Of a DNA stretch of 48,433 nt, positions 36,449-44,449 are shown one piece after another. Every line of letters starts with the position of its first letter. The stretch's first letter is position 1. The notes beneath the pieces are model-generated. The model was not told the DNA's origin and did not search any database. It saw only the letters and a program-made list of their open reading frames with translations. The stretch is from assembly GCA_029983675.1 (NCBI GenBank), contig JASBYY010000019.1:1-48433 (forward strand), given 5' to 3'. This DNA is from Bacteroidales bacterium. GTDB taxonomy: Bacteria; Bacteroidota; Bacteroidia; Bacteroidales; F082. The translations under genes and the position numbers were made by a program.

Positions 36449-36987
36449 TTCGTAAAAACTGTTGAAAAATCATATAGACTGCCGAAACAGTCATCAGCCA
36501 ATTCATCGGCCTTTCCTATAAAAACATTATGAGTTCCGGCGTTTCTGCCAAACTCCATATCAAGGTGGCCGTCGCCAACCATGATGGTTCTCGACAAATC
36601 TATTTCAGGGAAACGCTCACACGCCATGTGCGCCATGTGCGGATGGGGCTTGCGGTAATTATCCGGCTCGGAAGCTAATTGCGGACAGGCAAAAATAGCA
36701 TCGATACGACCGCCATGCTGCTCTATCTCCGCCCGCATCATGGCATGGATTTCAGACAGTTGCGCCACCGTCATCAACCCCTTCCCGATTCCTTGTTGGT
36801 TGGTAATCAGCACAATCCTATGGAAACGTTTCGCAAAAACCGCCATGGCCTCAAAAACACCATCGAGAAAGTGAAACTCTTCGGGTGTTTGCACATAGCC
36901 CCAGATAATACGTTCATTGATAACACCGTCACGATCCAGAAAAAGTGTCCAGTCTGACTTAACAATTTGGTTCCAATCGATATTCAT
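36445..36987 (-). CDS. GmhB-like HAD-IIIA phosphatase
   Basis: A 180-residue HAD enzyme. Catalytic Asp18 and Asp20 lie in LFLDRDGVIN, Thr in LITNQQGIGKG, and the distal Asp pair in VGDGHLDMEF. The family removes the 1- or 7-phosphate from heptose bisphosphate in ADP-heptose synthesis. The loop that holds zinc in GmhB and HisB-N (CxH ... CDC before RKP) reads CPQLASEPDNYRKPHP here, so only one of the usual ligands remains and zinc is probably not bound. The start is three bases after gmhA, and the stop overlaps the symporter, so it is part of one operon. Confidence 0.87.
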   Translation of the reverse strand: MNIDWNQIVKSDWTLFLDRDGVINERIIWGYVQTPEEFHFLDGVFEAMAVFAKRFHRIVLITNQQGIGKGLMTVAQLSEIHAMMRAEIEQHGGRIDAIFACPQLASEPDNYRKPHPHMAHMACERFPEIDLSRTIMVGDGHLDMEFGRNAGTHNVFIGKADELADDCFGSLYDFSTVFTK

Positions 36988-36990
36988 AAA

Positions 36991-37560
36991 TCACTGAAAC
37001 AAATTGTTTTCTATTATCTCGCAAATCACATGACCAATAAGGATGTGAGCCTCCTGAATGCGCGGCGTGTCGGTGCTGGGCACATTGAGCAACACATCGC
37101 AGCTTTCTTTCATTTTTCCACCGCTTTCACCGGTAAGCCCGATGACAAACACCCCCATGGCCTTGGCCTGCTCGATGGCTTTCAAAATGTTGAGCGAGTT
37201 ACCCGAGGTGCTGATGGCCCAAAGCACATCGCCTTTGTGCGCACTGCCGCAAATCATGCGTGCGTAGGTATGCTCATACCCGTAATCATTGGCTACAGCG
37301 GTCAAAAAGCTCGTATTGACGTGTAAGGCTTCGGCGGGTAGCGGCTTCCTGTCGATATAGAAACGACCACTCAATTCGGCGGCAAGGTGTTGCGCATCGG
37401 CAGCACTGCCCCCATTACCGCAAAACCATATCTTTCCGCCACTTTGAAGCGCCTTGGTGCATACTTCGGCGGCTTGCTCAATGCGACGAATGAAGGCTGC
37501 ATCCTCCAATAAACGTTGCTTCACCTCGATGGAGGCATTAATGGCTTTTCGAACATCCAT
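36991..37560 (-). CDS. gmhA: Phosphoheptose isomerase
   Basis: A 189-residue SIS-domain enzyme. The signature FCGNGGSAADAQHLAAELSGRF, the ISTSGNS phosphate-binding loop and the Glu/His in QEAHILIGHVICE are all present. GmhA converts sedoheptulose-7-phosphate to D-glycero-D-manno-heptose-7-phosphate, the first step toward ADP-heptose for LPS core. First gene of the gmhA-gmhB-symporter operon, with a promoter box at 37578-37585. Confidence 0.96.
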   Translation of the reverse strand: MDVRKAINASIEVKQRLLEDAAFIRRIEQAAEVCTKALQSGGKIWFCGNGGSAADAQHLAAELSGRFYIDRKPLPAEALHVNTSFLTAVANDYGYEHTYARMICGSAHKGDVLWAISTSGNSLNILKAIEQAKAMGVFVIGLTGESGGKMKESCDVLLNVPSTDTPRIQEAHILIGHVICEIIENNLFQ

Positions 37561-37577
37561 GGATCATCGATTTTTTG

Positions 37578-37605
37578 CAAAAATACAAAAAACGCATTCA
37601 CGCAA
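37578..37605 (-). promoter_or_regulatory. Promoter of gmhA operon
   Basis: Reverse-strand TATTTTTG (37585-37578) with TTG (37605-37603) 17 bases upstream, slightly short spacing. ATG 37560 follows 17 bases after the -7 box. Confidence 0.55.
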
Positions 37606-37800
37606 GAGAACCATGTCTCATAATGTCCATTTTATCAGCCATTGGCAATGTCACTCTCCATATTTTGCCGCCAGATATGCCCTTGAACGATTTTTTTCGA
37701 AAAATGAACCGATTTTGGAAAAAAGATTGCATCTTTGCATTATGAAAACCGCCTCTTAGCAAGGCGACAATGGAAAGTGTAACTCACAAAACTAACTGAC

Positions 37801-38235
37801 ATGCAATTCTATGACATCGAATCGGTTTTCTCCTTTGGAAAATACGAAGGAATGACCATCGCCGAGGTTTACGAGAAAGACCCGAAGTACATCAAGTATT
37901 GCGAGGATAACATCGATGAGTTCTATGTCTCGCCTTCGGTCATGCGCGAACTGAAATCCATGAGCCGATCCATCAATGACTCTGCCCTGCTCGACGCCAA
38001 CTTCGACAAGATGAGCGATGACGAAATAGATGCGTTCATGAACCATCTTGACACCGAAGAAGAATTTGACGAATCGAAATTAGACAAAGACTTCGACTGG
38101 GTCAACAATGATTTTGCCGATGACTCTCCTTTCGATGAATTTGAAGACGAATACGATGAAGATGAGTTCGGAGACGAATTTGGCGATGAGAGTTACGACG
38201 ACAGTCTTGACGGCGGCATCGACGAGATGTATTGA
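37801..38235 (+). CDS. Acidic protein with ExoX-C-like segment
   Basis: A 144-residue soluble protein. Residues 9-36 (SFGKYEGMTIAEVYEKDPKY) match the pattern of the short C-terminal domain of ExoX-type exonucleases, where FGKYKG-type segments occur. After about 85 the sequence is extremely acidic (DEFEDEYDEDEFGDEF) with almost no basic residues and is probably disordered. No nuclease domain is present. Such a layout could bind a protein or mimic nucleic acid. A weak -7-like CATCTTTG lies at 37730-37737. Function not assigned. Confidence 0.75.
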   Translation: MQFYDIESVFSFGKYEGMTIAEVYEKDPKYIKYCEDNIDEFYVSPSVMRELKSMSRSINDSALLDANFDKMSDDEIDAFMNHLDTEEEFDESKLDKDFDWVNNDFADDSPFDEFEDEYDEDEFGDEFGDESYDDSLDGGIDEMY

Positions 38236-38262
38236 TCTCGGAACGACATCACTCCCATGTAC

Positions 38263-38301
38263 AACAAAATCCGCAATGGCAATGCCGTTGCGGATTTTGT
38301 T
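38263..38301. terminator. Bidirectional intrinsic terminator
   Basis: An 18-bp stem (38263-38280 with 38284-38301, one G-T pair) with an AAT loop, followed by T-rich sequence. Serves the acidic protein gene and probably the convergent glycosyltransferase gene. Confidence 0.85.
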
Positions 38302-38330
38302 TTATATTTACCTAAGAATCAACAGCTTGT

Positions 38331-39278
38331 TTATTCTGAAAGATGTATCTTTTCAGCAATGGAGTAAACACGTTTTTCGCGTTGCGTCGAAGTGATCATC
38401 TCTGCAAGGAAACCTGTTGAAAAGAGCTGCACGCCAATCACCATGGCCAGCAAGCAGAAATAAAACAGTGGCCGGTCGGTCATGTGATAGACGTGGGCAA
38501 ACAAACGCGAACAAACCAGATAGACAGCGATGCCAAAACCGACTAAAAAGGTCAGTGAACCCAGCACCCCGAAAAAGTGCATGGGACGGCTGCTGAACTT
38601 CGAAATAAAGCTGATGGTGAGCAAATCGAGATATCCCCTGACAAAACGGCTCATGCCAAACTTGCTGGCCCCGTATTTGCGCTTTTGGTGATGCACCACC
38701 TTTTCGCCGATATGAGAAAAGCCGCTCACTTTGGCAAGCATGGGTATATAACGGTGCATTTCACCATAAATCTGAATGCTTTTCACCAAATCAAGACGAT
38801 AGGCTTTCAAACCGCAGTTGAAGTCGTGCAGCTTGATACCCGACATTTTGCGCGTGGTCCAGTTATAAAATTTCGACGGGATGTTTTTCATCAGTTTTGA
38901 ATCGTAGCGCACTTTTTTCCATCCCGAAACAAGGTCGTAGCCCTCTTCCTTCACCATGCGATAGAGTTCGGGAATTTCATCGGGGCTGTCCTGCAAGTCG
39001 GCATCCATGGTGATGACCACATCGCCCGACACCACCTTGAAACCCTCATTCAAGGCCGGCGACTTTCCGTAGTTGCGGCGGAAACGCAACGCTTTCACAT
39101 TGGGATTCTTCGCAGCAAGCTGCTGGATGATGTTCCACGAAGCATCGGTAGAACCATCGTCAACGAAAACAATTTCGTATGTAAGATTCTCTTTTTCAAC
39201 GACTTTACGAATCCACGCTTCCAATTCCGGCAGCGATTCCGATTCGTTCAACAAAGGGACGACGATTGATAAATCCAT
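38331..39278 (-). CDS. GT2 glycosyltransferase, DPM1/GtrB type
   Basis: A 315-residue protein. The GT-A domain (about 1-225) has SIVVPLLNESESLP, FVDDGSTDASW and the nucleotide-sugar/metal motif DADLQDSPDEIPE. Two C-terminal membrane helices (about 230-255 and 265-290) follow. This is the layout of GtrB/ArnC-type enzymes that move a sugar to polyprenyl phosphate at the inner membrane for use in glycan decoration. ATG 39278 is preferred over 39323 because the promoter -7 box (39298-39305) lies between the two and MDLSIVVP is the family start. Confidence 0.9.
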   Translation of the reverse strand: MDLSIVVPLLNESESLPELEAWIRKVVEKENLTYEIVFVDDGSTDASWNIIQQLAAKNPNVKALRFRRNYGKSPALNEGFKVVSGDVVITMDADLQDSPDEIPELYRMVKEEGYDLVSGWKKVRYDSKLMKNIPSKFYNWTTRKMSGIKLHDFNCGLKAYRLDLVKSIQIYGEMHRYIPMLAKVSGFSHIGEKVVHHQKRKYGASKFGMSRFVRGYLDLLTISFISKFSSRPMHFFGVLGSLTFLVGFGIAVYLVCSRLFAHVYHMTDRPLFYFCLLAMVIGVQLFSTGFLAEMITSTQREKRVYSIAEKIHLSE

Positions 39279-39297
39279 TGCTTCTCGAATTTTGGTG

Positions 39298-39328
39298 CAA
39301 AAGTAATTATTTGTGCGATACAAACAAA
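39298..39328 (-). promoter_or_regulatory. Promoter of the GT2 gene, overlapping the SRP RNA terminator
   Basis: Reverse-strand TTTG (39328-39325), 19-base spacer, TACTTTTG (39305-39298). The -33 TTTG is part of the T-tract that ends the SRP RNA, so the two signals share bases. Confidence 0.7.
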
Positions 39329-39338
39329 AAAGGGTAAG
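39326..39338 (-). terminator. 3' end and terminator of SRP RNA
   Basis: The closing helix of the RNA (CTTACCC, 39338-39332) is followed directly by six T on the reverse strand (39331-39326). Confidence 0.7.
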
Positions 39339-39427
39339 CTACTTACATCGCACCGCTCAACCACCTACCCTTGCTACCTTCCGGTCCTGGGGGATTTCAG
39401 CAGGAGCTGGTCGTATAAGACTTACCC
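39332..39427 (-). ncRNA. ffs: Signal recognition particle RNA (small, 4.5S type)
   Basis: The reverse strand carries CAGGACCGGAAGGTAGCAAG (39392-39373), the conserved SRP domain IV apical region with a GGAA tetraloop and asymmetric bulge, as in E. coli 4.5S RNA. The ends GGGTAAG (39427-39421) and CTTACCC (39338-39332) pair exactly, giving a 96-nt hairpin RNA closed by a T-tract. It partners with Ffh in co-translational targeting of membrane proteins. A consensus promoter (39432-39461) starts transcription at the first G. Confidence 0.93.
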
Positions 39428-39431
39428 GATG

Positions 39432-39461
39432 CAAAAGTACAATCTTTTCGCATACTGACAA
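39432..39461 (-). promoter_or_regulatory. Promoter of SRP RNA
   Basis: Reverse-strand TTG (39461-39459), 19-base spacer, TACTTTTG (39439-39432), a few bases before the RNA 5' end at 39427. Confidence 0.78.
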
Positions 39462-39526
39462 CCGATTTCTAGGAAAAAAAATCGATTTGATTGCATGCGT
39501 CTAATAACCAACGTTTTAAAAAAGCA

Positions 39527-40933
39527 TCATTGTCCCTTGCTGGAAGCATCGAAACAATGTGTGCAAAGTTCACATTTCGGCAGGCCGATAGCGTTTACAA
39601 CGGCATCCAATGTATTGAATTTCAACGTATCCACTCCGACATGCTGGCGGATTTTTTCAACCAGTCGTGCATACTCCGGTGTCGTTTCATCGCAATAGTG
39701 TTCGAGGTTTTTATTCTGTCCGCCTTCCATTTCCTCGATGCATCGGCGCGTAATCAGCTCCATATCGGTCTTCGATGCAGAGAAGTTCAAAAACGGGCAT
39801 CCGTAGATGAGCGGCGGACAACTGATGCGCACATGGAGTTCCTTGGCGCCAAAGTCGTACAGCATTTTGACGTTATCCTTAAGCTGCGTGCCTCTGACAA
39901 TAGAGTCATCGCACAAAACAATACACTTTCCTTCAAGCAGTTGTCTATTCGGGATGAGCTTCATCTTGGCCACATGTTCACGCTGTGACTGGTTCACCGG
40001 CATAAAGCTGCGCGACCATGTCGGGGTGTATTTCACCACGCCACGACGGTACGGAATGCCCCTGCCTTCGGAATAGCCAATGGCCATACCTATGCCCGAA
40101 TCGGGTATGGGCGCGACATAATCGGCCTCCACATCGTCATTCTTGCCCATTTGCACGCCGCCTCGATAACGCATTGCCTCCACATTGATACCTTCGTAGT
40201 CAGCAGCAGGGTATCCGTAATACACCCACAGGAAGGAACAGACCTGCCTGTGGGGTGCCGGCACTTGCAATTGTGTGATGCCGTCGCTTGTCACTTTGAG
40301 GATTTCGCCAGGACGGACATCCCGACAGGTCTCATATCCAATGTTTAGGTAACTGTGGCTCTCCGATGCCAACACAAAGCCCTCGTCGTCCTTTCCTATG
40401 ACGATGGGGGTACGTCCGTAATAGTCGCGTGCAGCAATAATGGCATTATCAGTGAGGATAAGCATGGAGCACGATCCTCTGACGCTGCGAAACACGTTGC
40501 TGATGCCATCCACGAAATCCTTCCCCTGCGTGATAAGCAATGCCACCAGCTCTGTGGGATTGGTTTTTCCGGAACTTAGTTCGGTAAACTGCTGCTTGTA
40601 ATCCAGGCAACGTTGCACCAAGGCTTCCACATTGTTGATTTTACCTACAGTGACGATACCGAAACGGCCCAAGTGCGAATTGACCACGATGGGTTGTGAA
40701 TCGGTGTCACTAATCACGCCAATACCTTGATTGCCCTTGAATTTTCCCAATTCTTCGCTAAACTTGGTACGGAAATATGAGTTCTCAATATCATGGATAG
40801 AACGATAAAACATATCGTTCTCGCGGGTCGCCAAACCAGCACGTTTCGTTCCAAGATGCGAATGATAGTCAGTTCCGTAAAACAAATCGGAAATGCAAGG
40901 TCTCTTCGAGACTACGCCAAAAACCCCCCCCAT
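39527..40933 (-). CDS. Amidophosphoribosyltransferase-like protein lacking the Cys nucleophile
   Basis: A 468-residue PurF relative. The N-terminal glutamine amidotransferase fold has the usual landmarks (GVISDTDSQP, NSHLGRFGIV, KTNPTELVALLI, RDYYGRTPIVIG), and the C-terminal phosphoribosyltransferase domain has the PRPP motif VLCDDSIVRGTQ and CPPLIYGCPF. The protein starts MGGVFGV, where active glutaminase PurF has Cys immediately after Met (or after a propeptide). The Ntn nucleophile is thus absent and the enzyme either uses free ammonia or another amino donor, or has another role. Bacteroidota commonly encode this MGG-starting form. C-terminal CELCTHCFD may bind metal, as in Fe-S-containing PurF. 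Start is on an eight-G run. Confidence 0.85.
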   Translation of the reverse strand: MGGVFGVVSKRPCISDLFYGTDYHSHLGTKRAGLATRENDMFYRSIHDIENSYFRTKFSEELGKFKGNQGIGVISDTDSQPIVVNSHLGRFGIVTVGKINNVEALVQRCLDYKQQFTELSSGKTNPTELVALLITQGKDFVDGISNVFRSVRGSCSMLILTDNAIIAARDYYGRTPIVIGKDDEGFVLASESHSYLNIGYETCRDVRPGEILKVTSDGITQLQVPAPHRQVCSFLWVYYGYPAADYEGINVEAMRYRGGVQMGKNDDVEADYVAPIPDSGIGMAIGYSEGRGIPYRRGVVKYTPTWSRSFMPVNQSQREHVAKMKLIPNRQLLEGKCIVLCDDSIVRGTQLKDNVKMLYDFGAKELHVRISCPPLIYGCPFLNFSASKTDMELITRRCIEEMEGGQNKNLEHYCDETTPEYARLVEKIRQHVGVDTLKFNTLDAVVNAIGLPKCELCTHCFDASSKGQ

Positions 40934-40999
40934 AAAATATTTATTTTCAAGTAATTATATAAACAAAAAAAACGTTTTTCGATGTATTCATTTTGCTCA

Positions 41000-41007
41000 C
41001 AAAGATA
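41000..41007 (-). promoter_or_regulatory. -7 box of the PurF-like gene
   Basis: Reverse-strand TATCTTTG, leaving a leader of about 55-60 bases before ATG 40933. No strong -33. Confidence 0.5.
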
Positions 41008-41071
41008 CAAGAAAATCCGCTTCGTTCCGATTTTTTTCGCACAAATGAAAAACAGTATTTTTCGTCAAATG

Positions 41072-42394
41072 TCAAAATACTACGTCAAGCGAAAGTAAAG
41101 CCGCCAGAAGAGCAGGGATGGCTACTGTGACGCCCATTTTCAGGAAATCGAGATATGTAAATCGCAATCCGTGGTGGCTAAGGATGGAAGTCCACATTAA
41201 TCCCCGCCAAAGCTCCAATCGGGGTCAGAAACGCACCGATATTCGACCCGATGATAGCAGCACAAACAGCCTTGGTTTGAATAATGGAGGAAGAAATGCC
41301 AATGACGGACGAAAACATGACACTCATGGGAATGTTGTTGATAACATTTGAGGCAAGAAACGACAAAAAGCCGTATCCGAGCAAAGGATTGCCACTTTCG
41401 AGAAAAGTGCTGACCGCTCCTGTAAACCCGTTTCGAGTAAGTGCGACAGTCATGACAAACATGGAAAGCACAAAAGGCACCAATGGCCATGGCGCACGGC
41501 GAAAACTGACCAGCATCTCTTGGGGAACACAGCAGTGGCTTACATCGATGAGCAAATACCAAACGACAAGACTACCGACAGAACATGTAGCTATAAGTCA
41601 CATTTTCAGTCCGATATACGAGGACACCGACAACAACACTGTGCACACAGCCAAATGAGCAATGCCTACCACAAGGCTCAACTTATCTGTAATCACATGC
41701 TTTTCAGGAGTTCCCACAACGGGCAACTGCAACTGCTTGCAAAACATCAGTTAAAGCAACAAAAGCGCCACTGTACCCGCCGCAATAGTGGGCAACGCCA
41801 TGACCTTGAGATAGGCAAAGAAACCGATACCGTTGGCGGTGGCCAAATAGATATTGGTAGGATTGCCGATGATAAGCGCCATGTTCCATGTGTTGGCGGC
41901 CACAAATTCGGCAGCCAGATAAGACATAGCACTGATACGTGCGTTCTTGGCAAAATAGCAGATGAAAGGCGTAAACGAAAGAATGATGATGTCGTTTGAA
42001 GTGAAACCGTCAGCAGCGACACAATGCAATAAAGGTAAACAAACAGCCGCAACTGCGATGCGCCGGTCTTTTCCAAGGTTTTGTCGGCCAAATAACTGAA
42101 AAAACCAAGTTCATCAAGATAGATGGACAATATGGTCATCGAAAGGAAAAGGACAAGTATCTTCAACGGATTAATGACCGTGTCGGCTGCCAAAGTGCTG
42201 TCAATCACATCCACATCCAACTGTTTTGCAAGCACCATTGCCACGGCACCTGCCAATGCCACCACCCAATACAAATCCACGGCCCAAGATCCGATTTTTA
42301 TCTTGGGGACAAACAGCACGGCAAGAATCAGCAACATGCAGGTGAGTGCACAAATCACAACGGAATACAGCATGACATTTTGAGACCAAGGCAC
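41072..42394 (-). pseudogene. Broken ArsB/SLC13-type ion permease
   Basis: Three reverse-strand frames together spell one membrane carrier of about 430 residues. The N-terminal half (from 42394, or ATG 42373) runs to SLLTV, then loses one base at a T-run near 42005. The next frame continues TSNDIIILSFTPFICYFAKN and GNPTNIYLATANG. Two in-frame stops follow (TAA 41751-41753, TGA 41598-41600, the latter probably from TGG). The frame then continues (SNVINNIPMSVMFSS, IIGSNIGAFLTPIGALAG) until an extra base near 41200, after which WTSILSHHGLRFTYLDFLK ends at 41072. NDIIILSFTP and SNIGAFLTPIGALAG are typical of ArsB/CitT-like ion carriers. At least four lesions make a pseudogene very likely. Confidence 0.88.
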
Positions 42395-42423
42395 AAGTCC
42401 CCGTCCCTATTTGATTGAAGCGG

Positions 42424-42431
42424 CAAAATTA
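42424..42431 (-). promoter_or_regulatory. Surviving -7 box of the pseudogene
   Basis: Reverse-strand TAATTTTG upstream of 42394; the promoter element still looks intact although the coding part is broken. Confidence 0.4.
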
Positions 42432-42580
42432 CACATTAAACGGCCGTATTCATAAAGCTGAAAAAAAATCGGCGCGATGGCATTCGTTATAATTTTCTGA
42501 TATTCAAAATGTTACTAACAACCAACATAAAGTCCTACAATTATGATAGTAATAAGGTGTAATTTCTGATATAAAGTTCG

Positions 42581-42588
42581 TAATTTTG
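42581..42588 (+). promoter_or_regulatory. -7 box of the Sua5/YciO gene
   Basis: TAATTTTG, 23 bases before ATG 42612; no clear -33. Confidence 0.5.
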
Positions 42589-42611
42589 CAGCCAATTAAA
42601 ATGCGTCGGTG

Positions 42612-43226
42612 ATGATACTAAAGATACATCCAACAAATCCTAATCCACGGAATATCAATATGATACTTGAATGCTTGAGCGATGGCGGTCTGATCATCTT
42701 CCCCACCGACACTATTTACGGTATGGGAGGAGGCATCCGGCAACCTAAGGTGCTCGATCGCATCTGCGCCATAAAGGGCATCAAGAAGGAAAAGGCCAAT
42801 TTCTCGTTTATTTTTCACGATCTGAGCATGTTGTCGGAGTTCACCAAACCTATTGGCGACAACGTTTTCAAGATGATGCGGCGCAACCTACCCGGCCCGT
42901 TCACATTCATTTTAGAAGCCAACAACAACATACCGCGTATCTTTCAAAGCAAAAAGAAAACCATCGGCATCCGTATTCCCAGCCAGCCTATCATCACTTC
43001 TATTGTAAGGGATTTCGGTTCGCCCATTATGACCACTTCTTTGGTTGACGAGGAGGATGAAATGGGCAACTATCTGACCGATCCGGAAGAAATCAATGAG
43101 CGTTACAAGGATAAAGTCGATATTATTATTGATGGCGGCATGGGCGAAAACGTGGCAAGTACTGTTGTAGATTGCACTGATAACGAGATACTTATTGTAA
43201 GACAAGGAAAAGGAAAGTTAGAATAA
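42612..43226 (+). CDS. Sua5/YciO/YrdC-family protein
   Basis: A 204-residue protein. KIHPTNPNPRNINMI, GGLIIFPTDTIYGMGGGI, ICAIKGIKKEKANFSFIF and LPGPFTFILEA are the YrdC-fold motifs; TIGIRIPSQPI and TSLVDEEDE continue the fold. YrdC/Sua5 members make threonylcarbamoyl-AMP for the t6A modification of tRNAs that read ANN codons; the length and KKEKANFSFI pattern fit the YciO subgroup, whose exact role is less certain. ATG 42612 is preferred over GTG 42609. The tRNA-Lys(UUU) gene, itself a usual t6A target, follows 68 bases later. Confidence 0.88.
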   Translation: MILKIHPTNPNPRNINMILECLSDGGLIIFPTDTIYGMGGGIRQPKVLDRICAIKGIKKEKANFSFIFHDLSMLSEFTKPIGDNVFKMMRRNLPGPFTFILEANNNIPRIFQSKKKTIGIRIPSQPIITSIVRDFGSPIMTTSLVDEEDEMGNYLTDPEEINERYKDKVDIIIDGGMGENVASTVVDCTDNEILIVRQGKGKLE

Positions 43227-43248
43227 TTCAAAAAAAACGCTCATTTTC

Positions 43249-43278
43249 TTGCTTGCATTGATTTTTTACGTACTTTTG
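43249..43278 (+). promoter_or_regulatory. Promoter of tRNA-Lys
   Basis: TTG (43249-43251), 19-base spacer, TACTTTTG (43271-43278), with the mature tRNA starting 16 bases later. Confidence 0.75.
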
Positions 43279-43294
43279 CAGCCGCTAAACCGAT

Positions 43295-43370
43295 GACTCG
43301 GTAGCTCAGCAGGTAGAGCATCACACTTTTAATGTGGGGGTCCTGGGTTCGAGCCCCAGCCGGGTCACCA
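43295..43370 (+). tRNA. tRNA-Lys (anticodon UUU)
   Basis: A 76-nt cloverleaf: acceptor arms GACTCGG and CCGGGTC (one G-T pair), D-arm with AGCTCAGCAGGTAGAGC, anticodon loop CTTTTAA with anticodon TTT, T-arm GGGTTCGAGCC, discriminator A and an encoded CCA (43368-43370). Confidence 0.97.
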
Positions 43371-43406
43371 AAAAAACGCCAGCATGGTTTCATGACGGCG
43401 TTTTTT
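43371..43406 (+). terminator. Terminator after tRNA-Lys
   Basis: AAAAAACGCC (43371-43380) pairs with GGCGTTTTTT (43397-43406); an inner CATG/CATG stem continues after a small internal loop. It starts right after the CCA. Confidence 0.8.
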
Positions 43407-43444
43407 ATTTCCTCACTCTCGGTATTGGCCTTCGCCTAATGTCG

Positions 43445-44239
43445 TCATCCCAGCGCTACATCCAATACCATCATCAGGACGAATCCGGCCATGACACCCC
43501 AAGTGCCCCAATGCTGGTTATCGGACAGGTTGGCATCGGGAATAAGGTCTTCGGTAACCACAAACACCATGGCTCCGGCAGCAAACGCCAGCAACCAAGG
43601 CTGAAGCACCACCAAATGCGATGCCAAAAGGAAACCCAGCACTGCCGCAACAGGCTCTACCGCACCACTACCCACGCCATACCAAAACGACTTGCTGCGG
43701 CTCTTGGTGACACCGTACATGGGCAAAGAAACGGCAGCTCCCTCTGGAAAGTTCTGAATGCCAATACCCAACGCAAGCCCCATTGCCGACACAATCACCT
43801 CGGGTGTGCCAATGGCAACGGCGGCGCCAAACGCAAATCCTACCGATAGCCCCTCCGGAATATTGTGGATGGTGACCGCAAGGAACAACTTGATCGACTT
43901 GTTGAAATGAGAGCGAGGCCCTTCTTCCAACAGCGTCCCGCCATGGATATGCGGCACCACTTTATCAAGCAGCATGAGAAACAAACCGCCCAATACAAAC
44001 CCAACCGCAGCAGGCACCCATGCAAGGTTGCCATAACGTCCCGAAGCCCCTTCTATGGATGGTATCAGCAGCGACCACACCGATGCGGCAACCATGATAC
44101 CGGCAGCGAAGCCTAGCAACAGGGCGTTTGTGCGTTGCGAAATACCTTTCCGAAAGAAAAAAATCATCGCCGCACCCAAAGAGGTCATGATGAAGATGAA
44201 GGAAAATCCGATAATGATGGCGGTTGTGTTGTTTTCCAT
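43445..44239 (-). CDS. ZIP-family metal transporter, GufA type
   Basis: A 264-residue membrane protein with eight helices. Signature segments are TIHNIPEGLSVG (helix IV) and ALGIGIQNFPEGAAVSLPM (helix V); the QNFPEG form is typical of the GufA/ZIP11 subgroup. A His-containing loop (KVVPHIHGG) lies between helices III and IV. It is expected to take up Zn2+ or another divalent metal. ATG 44239 is chosen over 44332 because MENNTTAIIIG begins the family's first helix and the -7 box (44262-44269) lies upstream of it, inside the longer frame. Confidence 0.92.
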   Translation of the reverse strand: MENNTTAIIIGFSFIFIMTSLGAAMIFFFRKGISQRTNALLLGFAAGIMVAASVWSLLIPSIEGASGRYGNLAWVPAAVGFVLGGLFLMLLDKVVPHIHGGTLLEEGPRSHFNKSIKLFLAVTIHNIPEGLSVGFAFGAAVAIGTPEVIVSAMGLALGIGIQNFPEGAAVSLPMYGVTKSRSKSFWYGVGSGAVEPVAAVLGFLLASHLVVLQPWLLAFAAGAMVFVVTEDLIPDANLSDNQHWGTWGVMAGFVLMMVLDVALG

Positions 44240-44261
44240 TGCTATATTTGTTTTTAGAATG

Positions 44262-44269
44262 CAAATATA
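44262..44269 (-). promoter_or_regulatory. -7 box of the ZIP gene
   Basis: Reverse-strand TATATTTG, 22 bases before ATG 44239; the nearest TTG upstream is too far for a good -33. Confidence 0.5.
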
Positions 44270-44395
44270 TGACTTTTCAAAAAATAGGCGTTTTGCAACC
44301 CTTTCATTTTGAAGTGGATTTTTGAAAACCAAAACAAAACATCTGTCACCGCACTATTCCACCCTACAGTAGCGATTGAAAAACTCCTTCCCATC

Positions 44396-44428
44396 AAAAA
44401 AAGGCCTCCGCCATTATGCGAAGACCTT
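44396..44428 (-). terminator. Terminator of clpB
   Basis: On the reverse strand an 11-bp stem (44428-44418 with 44411-44401, two G-T pairs) with a six-base loop is followed by seven T (44402-44396). Confidence 0.8.
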
Positions 44429-44449
44429 GTTTTTGAACATTTTGCAGCA

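Noticed and set aside
37741..37758. Five-codon open frame MKTAS as a leader peptide
   Set aside because: It is short, has no repeated codons or attenuator-like hairpins, and the nearby promoter box is weak.
39491..39988. 165-codon plus-strand frame
   Set aside because: It is the complement of the PurF-like gene and shows no family motif.
43295..43370. tRNA gene as an integration (att) site
   Set aside because: No integrase and no direct repeat of its 3' end were found nearby in the window.
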